64,000 nt of DNA. It comes from Calycina herbarum (Eukaryota > Ascomycota > Leotiomycetes > Helotiales > Pezizellaceae). The notes under the pieces are model-generated. The model did no database searches and was not told where the DNA came from. It worked only from the letters and a program-made list of their open reading frames with translations. A program made the translations under genes and the position numbers. Shown piece by piece: positions 1 to 13,700 of this stretch. The number at the start of each line of letters is the position of its first letter. Positions within the stretch are counted from its first letter, which is position 1. The stretch lies in the NCBI GenBank assembly GCA_001414485.1, contig LLEY01000004.1, forward strand, positions 1-64,000. The letters run 5' to 3'.

Positions 1-92
1 ACCGCATACGTATTCCGTATACGTATATACAAAGAGTCCTTTGTACACCGCATACGTATTCCGAATGCGTATATACAAAGAGTCCTTTATAC
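1..92. repeat. 46-bp minisatellite, two units, cut by window edge
   Basis: Two head-to-tail 46-bp units (1-46 and 47-92) both start ACCGCATACGTATTCCG and end with AAAGAGTCCTTT plus four bases. They differ at a few positions. The core ATACGTATTCCGTATACGTAT is partly self-complementary. The array probably continues to the left of the window. Confidence 0.85.
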
Positions 93-130
93 ACATGTGT
101 ATATAACTAGGTCCTGGGATGTCTACCTAG

Positions 131-222
131 GACACACACACATACATACACACACATACACACACACACATACACACACACACATACACACACACATATA
201 CACACACACACATATACACATA
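131..222. repeat. CA/TA microsatellite
   Basis: A run of CACACA, CATACA and CATATA units. A 60-codon open frame passes through it (rich in His and Thr), but this is a by-product of the repeat and not a gene. Confidence 0.9.
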
Positions 223-279
223 ATTTATACACTTGACTTCTGCCTTCTGCCCTCTTACGTGACTATTTTAACAGTATAA

Positions 280-1905
280 ATTATCCTAGCTATTAAAGCT
301 ATTTAAATATCTAAAAAACTTAGTTATCGCTCTACTATAAAAATCTATAAAGTCTTTAAAATAATACTTTAATATAGAATAGCTAGCTAAACCTATTACC
401 TTAAAACTAAACCTAATTATTATAAATTAAATAACTTAGAGAAGGAGACACTTATTTAATATATACTTAATCTAGATATAAGAGGATTTATACCTTAACT
501 AGCTAGTATAGAAGATATAGCGAATTATATCTTTGAATTATAAGAGAGAAAACGTATTAGTAAGCTCTAGGTATATCGATTTATATAACGTCGACTAGAA
601 TTAAAGACATGTTTTAATCACGTTTACGACTTTTAAAGAGCCTTATATAAAGATCTAGAGCTTATTAGTATATAGTTTCGATTTATAGAGAATATAAGAG
701 TAAAATATAGTATTTTAGACTACGACTTTTATAACTTTAATAAGATAGAGTTTATAATAGGAATTATCTACCTAGTAATAGTTATAACTCGTACTAATTA
801 ACGTAGTAGAGATAAGATAGTTTAACCTAGTAATCGAGAATAAGCTATAGTAATTACTTATATTAATAGTAAGAGTTAGAACGTGTCTCTGTTTTTAGTA
901 GTTTAAGGGAAGAATTATCTTATAAATTAGTATACTAAGAGTAGCCTCTTATATAACTAGGTTATTAAACCTATAAGTAATAGATAGACTAATAATAAGA
1001 CAAGCCTAGAATAGCTATAATACTTTAATAAATATACTCGTAGTTATATAAAAGAACTATATTAAATACTAGTATTAGATAGATATAAGAGTTATAAATC
1101 AGCTGTATTTTAAGAGTATTATAAAGCTAATAATATTATTACTCTTTGTCTACCTTCTTATTCCTCTTATTTAACCTAGCTACTTAATATTAGGTGTTTT
1201 AGTATTCTTAAACATATATATAAGTATTAAATTAAGACCTTTATTAAAGCTTATATCAACTATATTACTAAGGTCGAGTTCTTTTTAGCCTTTTATATAG
1301 ATTATAAGTAATTAATAATAACTTAGAACGCTTAGGCTAGATTCTACAGAGCTGGCTTAGTATCTTTTAATCTCTAGACTATAATATTAAAGCTTAATAT
1401 CTCATTACAAACTCTTATACCTACTAGACTCCCCTCTATAGCTGCTAACTCTTAGGTCTTATAAACCCTTTATAACCTAACTAACGCCTTTTCGTAAATA
1501 ACTTTAGTTAAGAATTATATTTTACACTATTAAGAAGGCTTACTAACCTCTATTTTCAAGACTATAGCTATATTAGTAAAGGGTATAGAGCTATTAGCTT
1601 ATAAGATAACTTTGTTATTAGCTGAAGTCTATACTCTTCGTAAGATAAATAAAGTACTTAGTAAGCGCTATAGAGCTAAAAAGACTCAGGTCTGTTAAGG
1701 AGGTATACTTACTATAGAGGATATATAAGACGTATTAGCTTAAAAGAAGACAGAGGAACAGGCTCGACGCGACAAGCGTTCTAAGAGAGATAGGTAAAAT
1801 AAGAGGTAAACCTCTAGACGACGGTATAGCACTTATAGAAAGACTAGTTATAATATACGAACTTGTTAAGAGGTTATAGATATATCTAGTTTATTAGATT
1901 CTAAG
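280..1905 (+). pseudogene. RIP-degraded pogo/Fot1-type DDE transposase
   Basis: Reading through many TAA/TAG stops gives a recognisable pogo/Fot1 (Tc1-mariner superfamily) transposase. Near 285 is an N-terminal helix-turn-helix stretch (LAIKAI, then LSYRSTIKIYKV). Near 735 is YNFNKIEFIIGII, matching the family's YNFDETGFxxG segment with its first catalytic Asp changed. At 1695-1870 is the C-terminal tail (GGILTIEDI, EEQARRDKRSKRDR, then a Cys-poor version of the RCGKTGHNARTC motif). The stops fit C-to-T change of CAA, CAG and TGG codons. Terminal inverted repeats were not found, so the element ends are unknown. Not functional. Confidence 0.75.
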
Positions 1906-2619
1906 TAGTTTTAATTAATATTATTTATTATAGTTAATTAATCTGATATTAAAGTAGTAGAGTAGAGAGAAAGTACGCTACTCGGTAATATATACTACTT
2001 AGTAATAAACTACGTTAGACTATTAGATATCTACGTTAATATTATAAAGCTCTATAATATCTTATACTAAAGTTAGATCTAATAGAATAAGTAAAATAAA
2101 TAGATAAACTAATTATAAGACTTACTAAACAGCTTATTAGTAGATTAGCTAGTTTATTTATAGAATTACGTCTACTTTCTATAGAGATTAAGTAAAGTCG
2201 GAGGTAGTTAATAGTAGAAGAAGAATTAAGAATCTCTTAGTAGAAGCTATTACTTATATATAGACGCGGCTAGAGAAAGTAAGTATATAAGTCTAAAACT
2301 TATAGATTTCTACTTTTATAATCTTCTAAAAGTATATATTAAGTAAATAGAGATATATAAGTCGAAGTAGGTTATAATATAATATAATTTATAAATTTTC
2401 TTTATTAGCGCTACTAAGCTTTAAAATCGTAGATAAGATATAAGAGAATAGAGTTTAGTATATTAATATAGTATAATAGCTATCTTCTTTATTTATATTT
2501 TTTCTACAAAAAATCTAGAATTATTAAATAACTAATTAAAGTAACTTATAAGTTTTCGAAATAGTTAGAATTAATTATTTAAAATATTCTAGTAAGTCTC
2601 TTATCTTATTTTAGTTTTT
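1906..2619. other. AT-rich degraded DNA without recognisable gene
   Basis: Strongly AT-rich sequence with RIP-like loss of CA and TG dinucleotides. It probably holds the 3' end of the preceding transposon and unidentified repeat sequence. I see no coding pattern or terminal repeats. Confidence 0.5.
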
Positions 2620-3103
2620 TAAAGCTTCTAGTCTAGAGATACGGAGAAATTCGTCCTCTGGTTTAAATATAGTTTCTTAATCAGGAGGTAAAAATAGCTA
2701 GAGTAACAAGCGTTACTTGAATCCGTCTCTAAGATTTATTACAAGTAGGTAAAGTCTTCTATTATATAATTTCTATCCGTTCTATCGGACAACTAGGATG
2801 TTCAGCGGGGTATATTAGAGACAGCAAAGAATCTATAAAACTTACTAATAGAGGAGAAGGAAAATTTATATATAAGTAAGAAAGCAGCAGCCTCTTTACA
2901 AGTCGGGAAGATAAAGAGCAAGTTATTAAAGTTCGTTTTACGTCTAATATAGCCTACGTAAGGAAATATTACATTAGATACCTAAATCGCTACTTAATAG
3001 AAGAAATTAGATACTAATAATATAACGAAGCCTGATTATAAACAGTTCTTTTCGTTTAAAAGAGAAAAAAGAAGGAAGGTGTTTTTGACTTTCTACGTAA
3101 AGC

Positions 3104-3550
3104 TGTTACGAATCACGTTATACGTGGTAAGTAGTTCAGACGGCGCTCTAATAGGACAAGGCACGATATCTAGGAAATAGAAGGTAGTATAAGAGAGAAT
3201 TAGTAATATAAAGGCATTTAGGTATTCTAGGATCTCACTATTAGATAATTGTTAGAGGTTACGTAATAGATCCTGTTAGATCCTATAGGGGATCTAAAGA
3301 GATCTAGGGATCCAGGCTTATATAGGGATCTAGATAGTACGAAGGGTTCTATATATACTAGCACGTCTGCTACCTAGATAGGAGCTTCGTACTCAACTTT
3401 AGTTATTAATCTTATTATCTTACTTAACATCTTTGATATAAGTAACGAGTTTACTTCTAAGTAAATAACCTAGTATATCTATACTTCTTACCTATATACT
3501 AACCTTCGAGACTTAGTTACCTTTGTTTAGTTCGTTTAAGTTTCGTTATA
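3104..3550 (+). repeat. 5' LTR of gypsy A
   Basis: 447 bp, nearly the same as 17069-17515. It contains a TATA-like CTATATATACTAGCACG near 3345, the likely promoter and start of R. It also holds a cluster of GATCC/GGATCT-rich segments in U3 (3235-3325). Confidence 0.92.
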
Positions 3551-3554
3551 CTTT

Positions 3555-6500
3555 GAGCACCTACTTAGAAGTTCAGTCGCTATAGCCCTAGCAACCCCCG
3601 CAGCAGCTAGCCCGAATACTAGTCGAGTTAACGTCGTAGGAACATCTAGAAGTACGACCGGAAGAACGCCTACTAGTACACAGTTAACTAGGAACGACGA
3701 CAATGTTAGTATACCAGACGCCCCCGAGCTCTATAAGGTCGAAGCACTTAAGTCTATTAAAGTTAAGATACTAGATACGTATTATAGGAAGCGAAAGGAA
3801 CTCGACTTATTCCTTCTCTAAATAGATATCTACTTTAACTTTAACTCTAATAAGTTCGAAGATAATTATAATTTACGAACTATCTTTACTATCTCCTACC
3901 TTAGAGGAGTAGTATTAGAATAGGCCTAGCTATACTTAGAGGACTTCTTTAAGAATAAGAATAAAGATAGAAAGATAGAATTAACTAAGATTATATTTAA
4001 ATCTTAGAGAGGATTTAAGGCAACTATTAGGAAAGTCTTTAAAGACTTTAATATAATCTAAACAGCTATATATAAGCTTTTAAAATTATACTAGACTAAA
4101 TTAGTAATAGATTATACTAATAAATTTTAATATTATAGAATAAAGTTAGGATAGGATACTATCGCTCTTATAGAACTCTTTTATAAAGGATTAAAAGTAT
4201 ATATCTATAAGGAAATAGCTAAATAGAATATATAGTTTTTAACTATTATAGGTATAATTAAAGAAGTTATTTAGCTAGATAACCGCTTATATAAATTTAG
4301 AAAGAGTAACCCTAGGTATAGGGAAAAGAGTAAAGGGTTAGAGAAGTAGAAGCACTCTTATACTAATAAACATAGTAAGGAGGCAAACGCTATATAGAAG
4401 AAAACCTTTCTAAAAAAAGGAGGACTTTCCTAGAAAGAGCGAAATCGTCGATATAAGTAGAACTTATATTATAATTATAGCCTACTAGGTTATAGAGTAA
4501 ATAAGTATAGTAAGAAGAAAGACTCTAAGAGAAAGAAATAAATTAATACTACTATCTAATAATAGGTAGTCTTAACTGATTATATTAAACTTATAAATAA
4601 GGAGCTTAAAGTATAAGGATATAGAACCTAGATTAAAAATAATAAAGGAATTAGTAGTATATAAGATACTAATAATAATAGAGATCTACTTCTAGAAGAA
4701 TATTATAATATATAATTAGTAATAGAATCTAAGCAACCTTTTTAAGAGGAATATAAATCACTACTATCGACTAGTTCTTTAAAGATATTAGACTTATCTT
4801 CTAGTTTAAGAGGAGAAATAAGAAATAAAGACCCTAAAGTTAGAGAAACCTAGGCTTTCCTTAAAACCTTTAAATAAGGAAATCGATAGATATATATTAA
4901 TAACTAGAAACTAGACTTTTAGAGACCTTATATAATATAAGGAGTTAACCTAACTATCTTAATAATATATATAGTTATAAGTAATAACTCTAATATAATA
5001 ACTCTAGTTAGCTTAATTACTAGATAGAAAACTATTAAAGAGAAAGAACTAGAACGTAAATAATAACTAGTTAAAAAACCTAGCTACTCTAAAGTAGAGG
5101 ATATATAAAGAATATATAATATTTTAAATAAATTTAGTATATAGATATAGCAAGTTCTAATAGGATTTAAAAGACGAATTAAAACCTCTTTCCTTAGAAT
5201 ACTATCTAAAGATGTTATACTAAAGGAATTTAAGTAATATATTATAGTTATATTAATTAGAAATAATAGGCTAGTATTTAAAAAATATAACTTATAATAA
5301 CTATTTAGTATACTATTCTAGGAATAAAGGGAGCTCGATATTATAAAATAGGCTAAAATAGAACTAGAAGAATTATACTATCTATTAATAAGAGAACTAT
5401 AGTTTATAGAAACAGTTTAAGAAACAATAGTATAATAGATATAATATAAACTAAGTCTAACCTTAGACTAGTTATTATAGAAATAGTTTAAAGAAATATT
5501 ACTAGAACCTACTAGAATAGTAGAATATTATTAGATATACGAAGTAGTATCTTTAGATAAAGAAGGAGTAGTATTCTTTCCTTAGTCTCGGATTTGAGTA
5601 GGTAAGGAAAAGAATTTAAGAGACTATATATTCAAGGTTTATTATATAAAACTAGAGATAAGTATACTAAAGGCTACTTTAGATTATCTATATATAGGAG
5701 AACTATAGTCTATAGAAGCTATTTTAGAAACTAGTTATAAATAGATCTAATATAATTATAAATAAATACTAAAGTAATTTATAAAAGGAATTCCTAAAAC
5801 TATAGGAATCGTAGAATATAGATTAGTATATAAGGTAGTATATACTAATAAGGAAAGAGTAAGATTCTTTCTATAATATAAGAATAAGGAGAGGAAGAAT
5901 TATAATTAAGAAAATCAATCTTTTAAAGTCTAATATATTAAAGCAAAATTAAATACTACTTTAGAAGAAAGACAGTTAGTAATAACTATAGAAATAAGAG
6001 AGAAAAAGTTATAAGTTATAATAAACTTAAGAGTAATAAGTAACTTTATCTCTTTAATAGCTTAGAAGAAGCTAAATATTCTAATTAAAAGGATAAGACT
6101 ATATTAATTAGAAGTAGTTAATAGAATAGATATTATATATTAAAATAGGATTATTAATTAGTAAACTATTCTAATAAAAATTAATATTAAAGAATACTAT
6201 TTAAATATATAATTTAATATTATTAAAATAGAAAGTAAGGAAGTAATACTTAGTATACTATAGATTTAGAAATATAATCTAGAAATTAACTAGAAAGCTA
6301 GAATAATAACTTTTAGTTAATATAAATATAAGAGTTTACGTTTATAACTTTAAGGCTAGAACGAGGTTAGCGCTACCTCTTCCTAAGCACTAGGACACCT
6401 TGTCTAAGGTTCTCTATAGGTTAGTAAGAAAGCTAATAATAAAATACCTATATAGTATAGAGAATTTAAAGCATTGTTTAAGAACCTAGAAAACTTATAA

Positions 6501-9290
6501 GCTTTACTAGAACATTGTTTATAGAATTATAAGATTAAATTAAAAGAGAGTTATTACCTCTTAAAGTAGAAGCTTCAGTTATATAACTAGAAAAGTTTAT
6601 AGAGAATAGAAAGTTATATAAAGAAAGGTATTAAGAAGAGATATATTAGAAGATCTAAGTTACTAATTACTTTAAATATACTTATTATTAAGAAAAAAGA
6701 TAACCTAGATAGAAGAGTATATATTAATTACTAAGAAGTAAATTATACTATAATTAAGGACGCTTATCCGCTACTACCTAGCTAATACTTATAAGGTAAG
6801 TTAGATAAGGTAGTACGATTTACGAAATTAGATTAATAAAACGCTTATAAACTAATATAAATAAAAGTTAGAAACGAATAAAAGATAGTATTTACCTTAC
6901 TATTAAGCCTTTATAAATATATAGTTATACTATTTAGACTTTATAATATACTAGCTATATATTAAAGATAAAATAATAATATTTTAAGAGATCTTCTAAG
7001 AGTAATAGTAATTTATTACCTAGATAATATCCTAATCTTCTTAGAAAAAGAAGAAGAATATAAGAGATATATTAAAGAAGTTTTATAATAACTTATAAAA
7101 GTAAACTCTTAGTTAAAACTCTTGAAATACGAGTTTAGAGTAACTTAGACACTTTTCCTAGGATAGGTATTTAGCTTAGAGAAAATAGAAATAGATCTAG
7201 CAAAGATCTAAGATATCTTAAACTAGAAGTTACTAGAGAATATAAAAGATATATAGTCTTTTCTTAGATTTATAAACTTCTACTATCTATTTATATAAGA
7301 CTATATAAAGATTACTAAACTAATAATAGTACTAGTTAAGAAAGCTATTAAATTTATTTAGAATAAATAGGCTAAGGACGCTTTTTAAAGGATTAAAGCA
7401 AGGTTTATAGAAAGACCTACTCTATATAACTTTATTATAGAAAAACTAAGTATAATTGAGATAGATGTCTTAGATATATTAGTAGGTACGATTTACTTAT
7501 AACTAAATAAAAAAGGAAAACTTATACTTATTATATATTATTCTAAAATATTTAATATAGTATAATAAAATTATAATATCTTTAATAAAGAATTACTTAC
7601 TATAGTATTAGCTTTAGAATACTAAAGAATTTATTTATAGCTAGTAAAACACCTAGTTATAGTTTTATCCGACTATAAGAATCTTAGGATATTTATAATA
7701 ACTAAGGAACTTATAACTAGATAATTAGTTAGATAGTTAGAAATATTAGAAGGATTTAATATTATTATTTAATATATAAAAGGAATATTAAATACTCGAG
7801 CTTATACTCTTAGCTAAAAACCTAGATATAAGAGAAATAAAGAGTATAAGAAGATTATAATCTTAAAAACTCTTAAGAATAGAGACTTAGTACCTACTAT
7901 ATATAAAATAGTAGTAACGAATAATATCTAGATAGATAAAATTTAGAATATATATAAAGGTTATAACTAGTATATAAAAGGGAGATTATAGGTCCCTAGC
8001 TCGTATATAAAGGAATTTATATAAGAATACTATACTATACCTACTTATAGGTACTAAGGAATTCGTAGAACTCTCTAGAGGATAAGATAATACTACTATA
8101 TTAATTAGTTATTTATAATAATTAAGAAAGTAATAAAAGAATATAATACCTATACTAGGAATAAGGCTTTCTACTATACTCCTTATAGATAGATAAATAC
8201 TACTCTAATACTATAGATACCTTAGAAATTAATATTTATAGATTTTATTATTAAATTACTAAAATCTAAAGATCTAATAATAGAAGTTAAATATAATATA
8301 ATCCTAGTTATTATAGAACGACTTATAAAGTATATAATTCTAATAGTATATATAGAATTAAGTATAGCTAAGGAATTAGCATTTATATTTCTTAGAGAAG
8401 TAGTCTTAAGATATAGACTATTAGAAGAAATACTCTTAGATAGAGATAAACTCTTTACCTTTAAATTTTAGATTACTCTTATAAAACAATTAGGTATAAA
8501 GAGAAAGCTTTTAATAGCTTTCTACTCTTAGGTAAATAGAGGAAACGAACGTATAAACTAAGTAGTAGAAATATACCTTTGTTATTATATAAACTACTAG
8601 TAAGATAACTAGGTAGAACTACTACTATTAGTATAGTTTACTTATAATAGTTTAATAATAGAAATAATACTTATTACACTATTCTATACTAACTTTAGGT
8701 ATAAATTATTAGTATATTAAGAACTACTATCTATAACTATTAATACCTAACTTACTTATGTTTATATCTTGAAAATTAAGAGTCTATATAAGGAACTTAT
8801 AGAAGACTTATAATTTATAATAGAAAGAAACACGTACTACTATAATAAATAACGTAGTTAGGAGCTAATACTAAAAGAGAGAGATAAAGTCTACTTAGTA
8901 TAAAAAAATATTAATATAAAAAGACTAAGTAATAAACTAGATTATAAAAAACTTAGACTATTCAAAATTAAATAAGTTAAGAGATCTTTGAATTATAAAT
9001 TAGTATTACTAAAGATAATAAATATCTATCTAGTATTCTATATATCCTTACTTAAACTAGTACTACTAAGAGCACTACTAGCTCTATTTATAGAAATTTA
9101 ACTAGTTAATCTAAATACTAAATACGAAGTTAAAAGGATTCTTAACTATAAGATTATTAGAGGTAAGATTAAGTATTTAATTAAATAGTTAGATTACCTA
9201 TACTTAGAAAATACTTAGGAACTAAGAAGTAATCTTAACTATTACCTAGTAGAACTTTAGGAATTCTATTAACGAAACCTAGGTTTACCT
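3555..9290 (+). pseudogene. RIP-degraded gag-pol of gypsy A
   Basis: Gag begins near 3590 (TPAAARPNTSRV) and runs to about 4560, ending in a basic region with a degraded zinc-knuckle (near 4465). Pol follows. Reverse transcriptase lies at about 6650-7150, with YINY, IIKDAYPL and YYLDNILIFL, the last corresponding to the YxDD block (second Asp changed to Asn). RNase H follows near 7370-7700. The integrase core lies at about 7960-8900, with FYS.VNRGNERIN matching the FYPQTDGQTERxN block. A chromodomain lies at about 9118-9240 (YEVKRILNYKIIRGKIKYLIK). Stops occur every few codons, mostly TAA/TAG at expected Gln or Trp sites. Not translatable. Confidence 0.88.
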
Positions 9291-9748
9291 ATATCTTATA
9301 GTCTAAAGGAAAGGCCTTAAGGAAGGCTAGGTTAAGACCTATCTCGGATTAGGAACTAATAGGAATAGGTAGGGCTACTAGGTAGGCGACCTCTACCTCT
9401 TACTATTCTTTTTCCTCTCTCTCTTTCTCCTCTTTCTCTTTCTTTTCTACCTCCTTAGTAGTGTCGAGTTCGTTGAAAAAACGAAGCCTTTAATAAGATA
9501 TTTTATAACGCTTTTCTTTTAGAAAGGCCTTCTACTTTCGTAATCGTAGAATCCTCGCTATTGCCTCCTCCTCCTCTCTCTCTAGCTTCTTCTCTTATTT
9601 TTCGATAGAAGCCTAATTACTAGTATAAGGAACGTTCTTCTCCTAGGCGTCGTCGGTCCTATTATATTTTAGTTTTAACTAAACGTATTTAGAATATTAA
9701 GAGGATTAGGAGGAATCTATAAAACATCTACGCTTTTAGGAAGCGTAG

Positions 9749-10209
9749 TATAACGAAACTCAAACGAACTAAACAAAGATAACTAAGTCTCGAAGGTTAG
9801 TATATAGATAAGAAGTACAGATGCGCCGGGTTGTTCACTTAGAAGCGAACTCGTTACTTATATCAAAGATGTTAAATAAGATAATAAGATTAATAACTAA
9901 AGTTAAGTATAAAGCTCTTATCTAATAGCAGACGTGCTAGTTTTATATAGAACCTTCGTTCGTATTAGAGTCCTCCTTAGCAGGAGTCCTGAAAATAGAG
10001 TCTAACTCCATTTTTAGGGCTTCTTAAAACTAGACTCTATTACCTAACTATTTCTAACCGAGTTACGTAATATAACTATAATAAGATCCTAGGGTTATAT
10101 ATCCTACTATATCTAATCCTTTCTTCCTTTTAAGGTTATAATAGTGCTCGTCCTGTTAGGACGTTACCTAGACTTCACTTCGTTACGTGCTAGCGCGTAA
10201 TTCGTAACA
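9749..10209 (-). repeat. 3' LTR of gypsy B
   Basis: 461 bp. On the minus strand it starts TGTTACGAATCACG and ends TTTCGTTATA. The ends match the LTRs of A, but the middle (U3) part differs from A and carries an imperfect inverted segment around AGAGTCTAACTCC / GGAGTCC (9970-10030). Confidence 0.9.
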
Positions 10210-10739
10210 CTATCCCCTTCTTAGCCTAGCGTGTCTCTACGCTAGAATGCGAATCCTAAAATACTTTTTTAGAAAGATATTAACCTTCTCTTATATATAA
10301 ATATATCCTCTTTATATACTAAACGAAAAGAGCGTTTAGCCCTTACTATATAGATCGAAACCGCGTAACGTCTAGCTAAGACTTGTTCTTTTTGTCGTAA
10401 ACAGTCTCGTCGATGTCTCCTAGAGCTTTCTAAATCTTCTCGCTATTCTAAGTATATCTGGTTAAAAAGGTCCTATAATAGCCCTAGCTATCTCGTCGTT
10501 CCTGTCCCTAGGCCTCGAAAACCCGTGTATCGATTCTTCTTTAGTCCTATACGTAAACGATTTCCTATTACTCCTCCGAGTCTTCCTCCTTCGAGTCCTC
10601 CTCCCGAATCTTCTTCTACCTAGTTTCCTACCTTTGAAATAGCTCCTTTTATTAAGTAGGTACTTTCTAATAATATATCCCTGTCCGACCCTGGTCTCGA
10701 ATTCTAGGTAGCCCTAGGTTTTGTTAGTAGAACTCCTAA

Positions 10740-13700
10740 AGTTTCCCTAAGCAATAGCTAAGGTTGCTTTTTAGTTCCTATATATTTTCTAAGTATAGAT
10801 AATCTAACTATTTAATTAAATACTTAATCTTACCTCTAATAATCTTATAGTTAAGAATCCTTTTAACTTTATATTTAGTATTTAGATTAACTAGTTAAAT
10901 TTCTATAAATAGAGCTAGTAGTGCTCTAAGTAGTACTAGTTTAAGTAAGGATATATAGAATACTAGGTAGATGTTTATTATCCTTAGTAGTACTAATTTA
11001 TAATTTAAAGGTCCTTTAACTCGTTTAATTTTAAATAGTTTAAGTTTTTTATAATCTAATTTATTACTTAGTCTTTTTATATTAATATTTTTTTATACTA
11101 AGTAGACTTTATCCCTCTCTTTTAGTATTAGCTCTTAACTACGTCGTTTATTATAGTAGTATATATTTCTTTCTACTATAAATTATAGGTCCTTTATAAG
11201 TTCCTTATATAAACTCTTAATTTTTAAGATATAAATATAAGTAAGTTAGTTATTAATAGTTATAGATAGTAGTTCTTAATACGTTAATAATTTATACCTA
11301 AAGTTAGTATAGAATAGTATAATAAGTGTTATTTCTATTACTAAACTGTTATAGGCGAACTGTACTAGAGGTAGTAGCTCTACTTAGTTATCTTACTAGT
11401 AGTTTATATAATAATAAAGGTATATTTTAACTACTTAATTTATTTATTTATTTATTTTATTTATTTAAGAGTAGAAAGCTATAGAGAGCTTTCTTTTTAT
11501 ACCTAATCGTTTTATAAGAGTGATCTAAAATTTCGAGGTAAAGAGCTTATCTTTATCTAAGAGTATTTCTTCTAATAGTCTATATCTTAAAACTACTTCT
11601 CTAAGGAATATAAATACTAGTTCCTTAGCTATACTTAACTCTATATATACTATAAGAATTATATACTTTATAAGTTGTTCTATAATAACTAGGATTATAT
11701 TATATTTAACTTTTATTATTAGATCTTTAGATTTTAGTAATTTAATAATAAAATCTATAGATATTAATTTCTAAGGTATCTATAGTATTAGAGTAGTGTT
11801 TATCTATCTATAAGGAGTATAGTAGGAAGTCTTATTCCTAGTATAGGTATTATATTCTACTATTACTTCCTTAACTATTATAGATAACTGATTAATATAG
11901 TAATGTTATCCTATCCTCTAGAGGGTTTTATAAATTCCTTAGTAACTGTAAGTAGGTATAGTATAGTATTCTTATATAAACTCCTTTATATATAAGCTAG
12001 GAACTTATAATTTCCCTTTTATATATTAGTTATAACCTTTATATATATTCTAAATTTTATCTATCTAGATGTTGTTTATTACTACTATTTTATATATAGT
12101 AGGTACTAAGTCTCTATTCTTAAGGGTTTTTAAGATTATAATCTTCTTATACTTCTTATTTCTTTTATATCTAGGTTTCTAGCTAAGAGTATTAGCCTAA
12201 GTATTTAACGTTCTCTTTATATATTAAATAATAATATTAAATCTTTCTAATATTTCTAACTATTTAGCTAATTGTCTTATTATAAGTTCCTTAGTTATTA
12301 TAAAGGTCTTAAGGTTCTTATAGTTAGATAAAACTATAACTAGGTATTTTACTAATTATAAATAAATCCTCTAGTATTCTAAAGCTAATACTATAGTAAG
12401 TAGTTCTTTATCGAAGATGCTATAGTTTTATTATACTAGGTTAAATGTTTTAGAATAATATATAATAGGTATAAGTTTTCTCTTGTTATTTAGCTATAGA
12501 TAAACTGTACCTACTACTGTGTTTAAGACGTCTGTTTTAATTATACTAGGTTTGTTTATATTAAAATTATATAAAATAGGTTTTTTTATAAACTTTGCTT
12601 TAATCTTCTAAAAAGTATTCTCTACCTATTTATTCTATATAAACCTAATATCTTTCTTAACTAGTATTAATATTAGTTTAATAATCTTTATATAATCTTA
12701 TATAAATAAATAATAAAAGTTTATAAATCTAAGGAAGGACTATATATCTTTTATATTCTCTAGTAATTTCTAGTTTAAAATGTCTTAGATCTTTGTTAGA
12801 TCTATTTCTATTTTCTCTAAGCTAAATACTTATCTTAGGAAAAGTGTCTAAGTTACTTTAAACTTATATTTTAAGAGTTTTAACTAAGAATTTACTTTTA
12901 TAAGTTATTATAAAACTTCTTTAATATATCTCTTATATTCTCTTTCTTTTTCTAAGAAGATTAAGATATTATCTAAGTAATAAATTACTATTACTCTTAG
13001 AAGATCTCTTAAAATATTATTATTTTATCTCTAATATATAGCTAGTATATTATAGAGTCTAAATAGTATAACTGTATATTTGTAGAGGCTTAATAGTAAG
13101 GTAAATGCTATCTTCTATTTATCTCTGACTTTTATTTATATAAGTCTATAAACGTTTTATTAATCTAATTTCGTAAATTATACTACCTTGCCTAACTTGT
13201 CCTATAAGTATTAGCTAGGTAGTAGTAGATAAGCGTCCTTAACTATAATGTGATTTACTTCTTAATAATTAATATATACTCTCCTATCTAGGTCGTCTTT
13301 CTTCTTAATAATAAGCATGTTTAAGGTAATTAGCGACTTAGATCTTCTAATATATCCCTTCTTAATACCTTTCTTTATATAACTTTCTATTCTCTATAGG
13401 CTTTTCTAGTTATATAACTGAAGTTTCTACTTTAAGAGGTGATGACTCTCTTTTAATTTAATCTTATAATCTTATAAGCAATGTTCTAGTAAAGCTTATA
13501 AGTCTTCTAGGTTTTTAAACAAAGCTTTAAATTCTCTATACTATATAGGTATTTCGTTATTAGCTTTCTTACTAACTTATAAAGGACCCTAGGTAAGATG
13601 TTCTAGTGCTTTAGAAGAGGTGGCGCTAACCTTATTCTAGCTTTAAAGTTATAAATGTAAACCCTTATATTTATATTAACTAAAAGTTATCTTTCTAGCT

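Noticed and set aside
97..279. Open frame with repeated HTHTHTHIHT
   Set aside because: Direct translation of the CA/TA microsatellite; no coding evidence.
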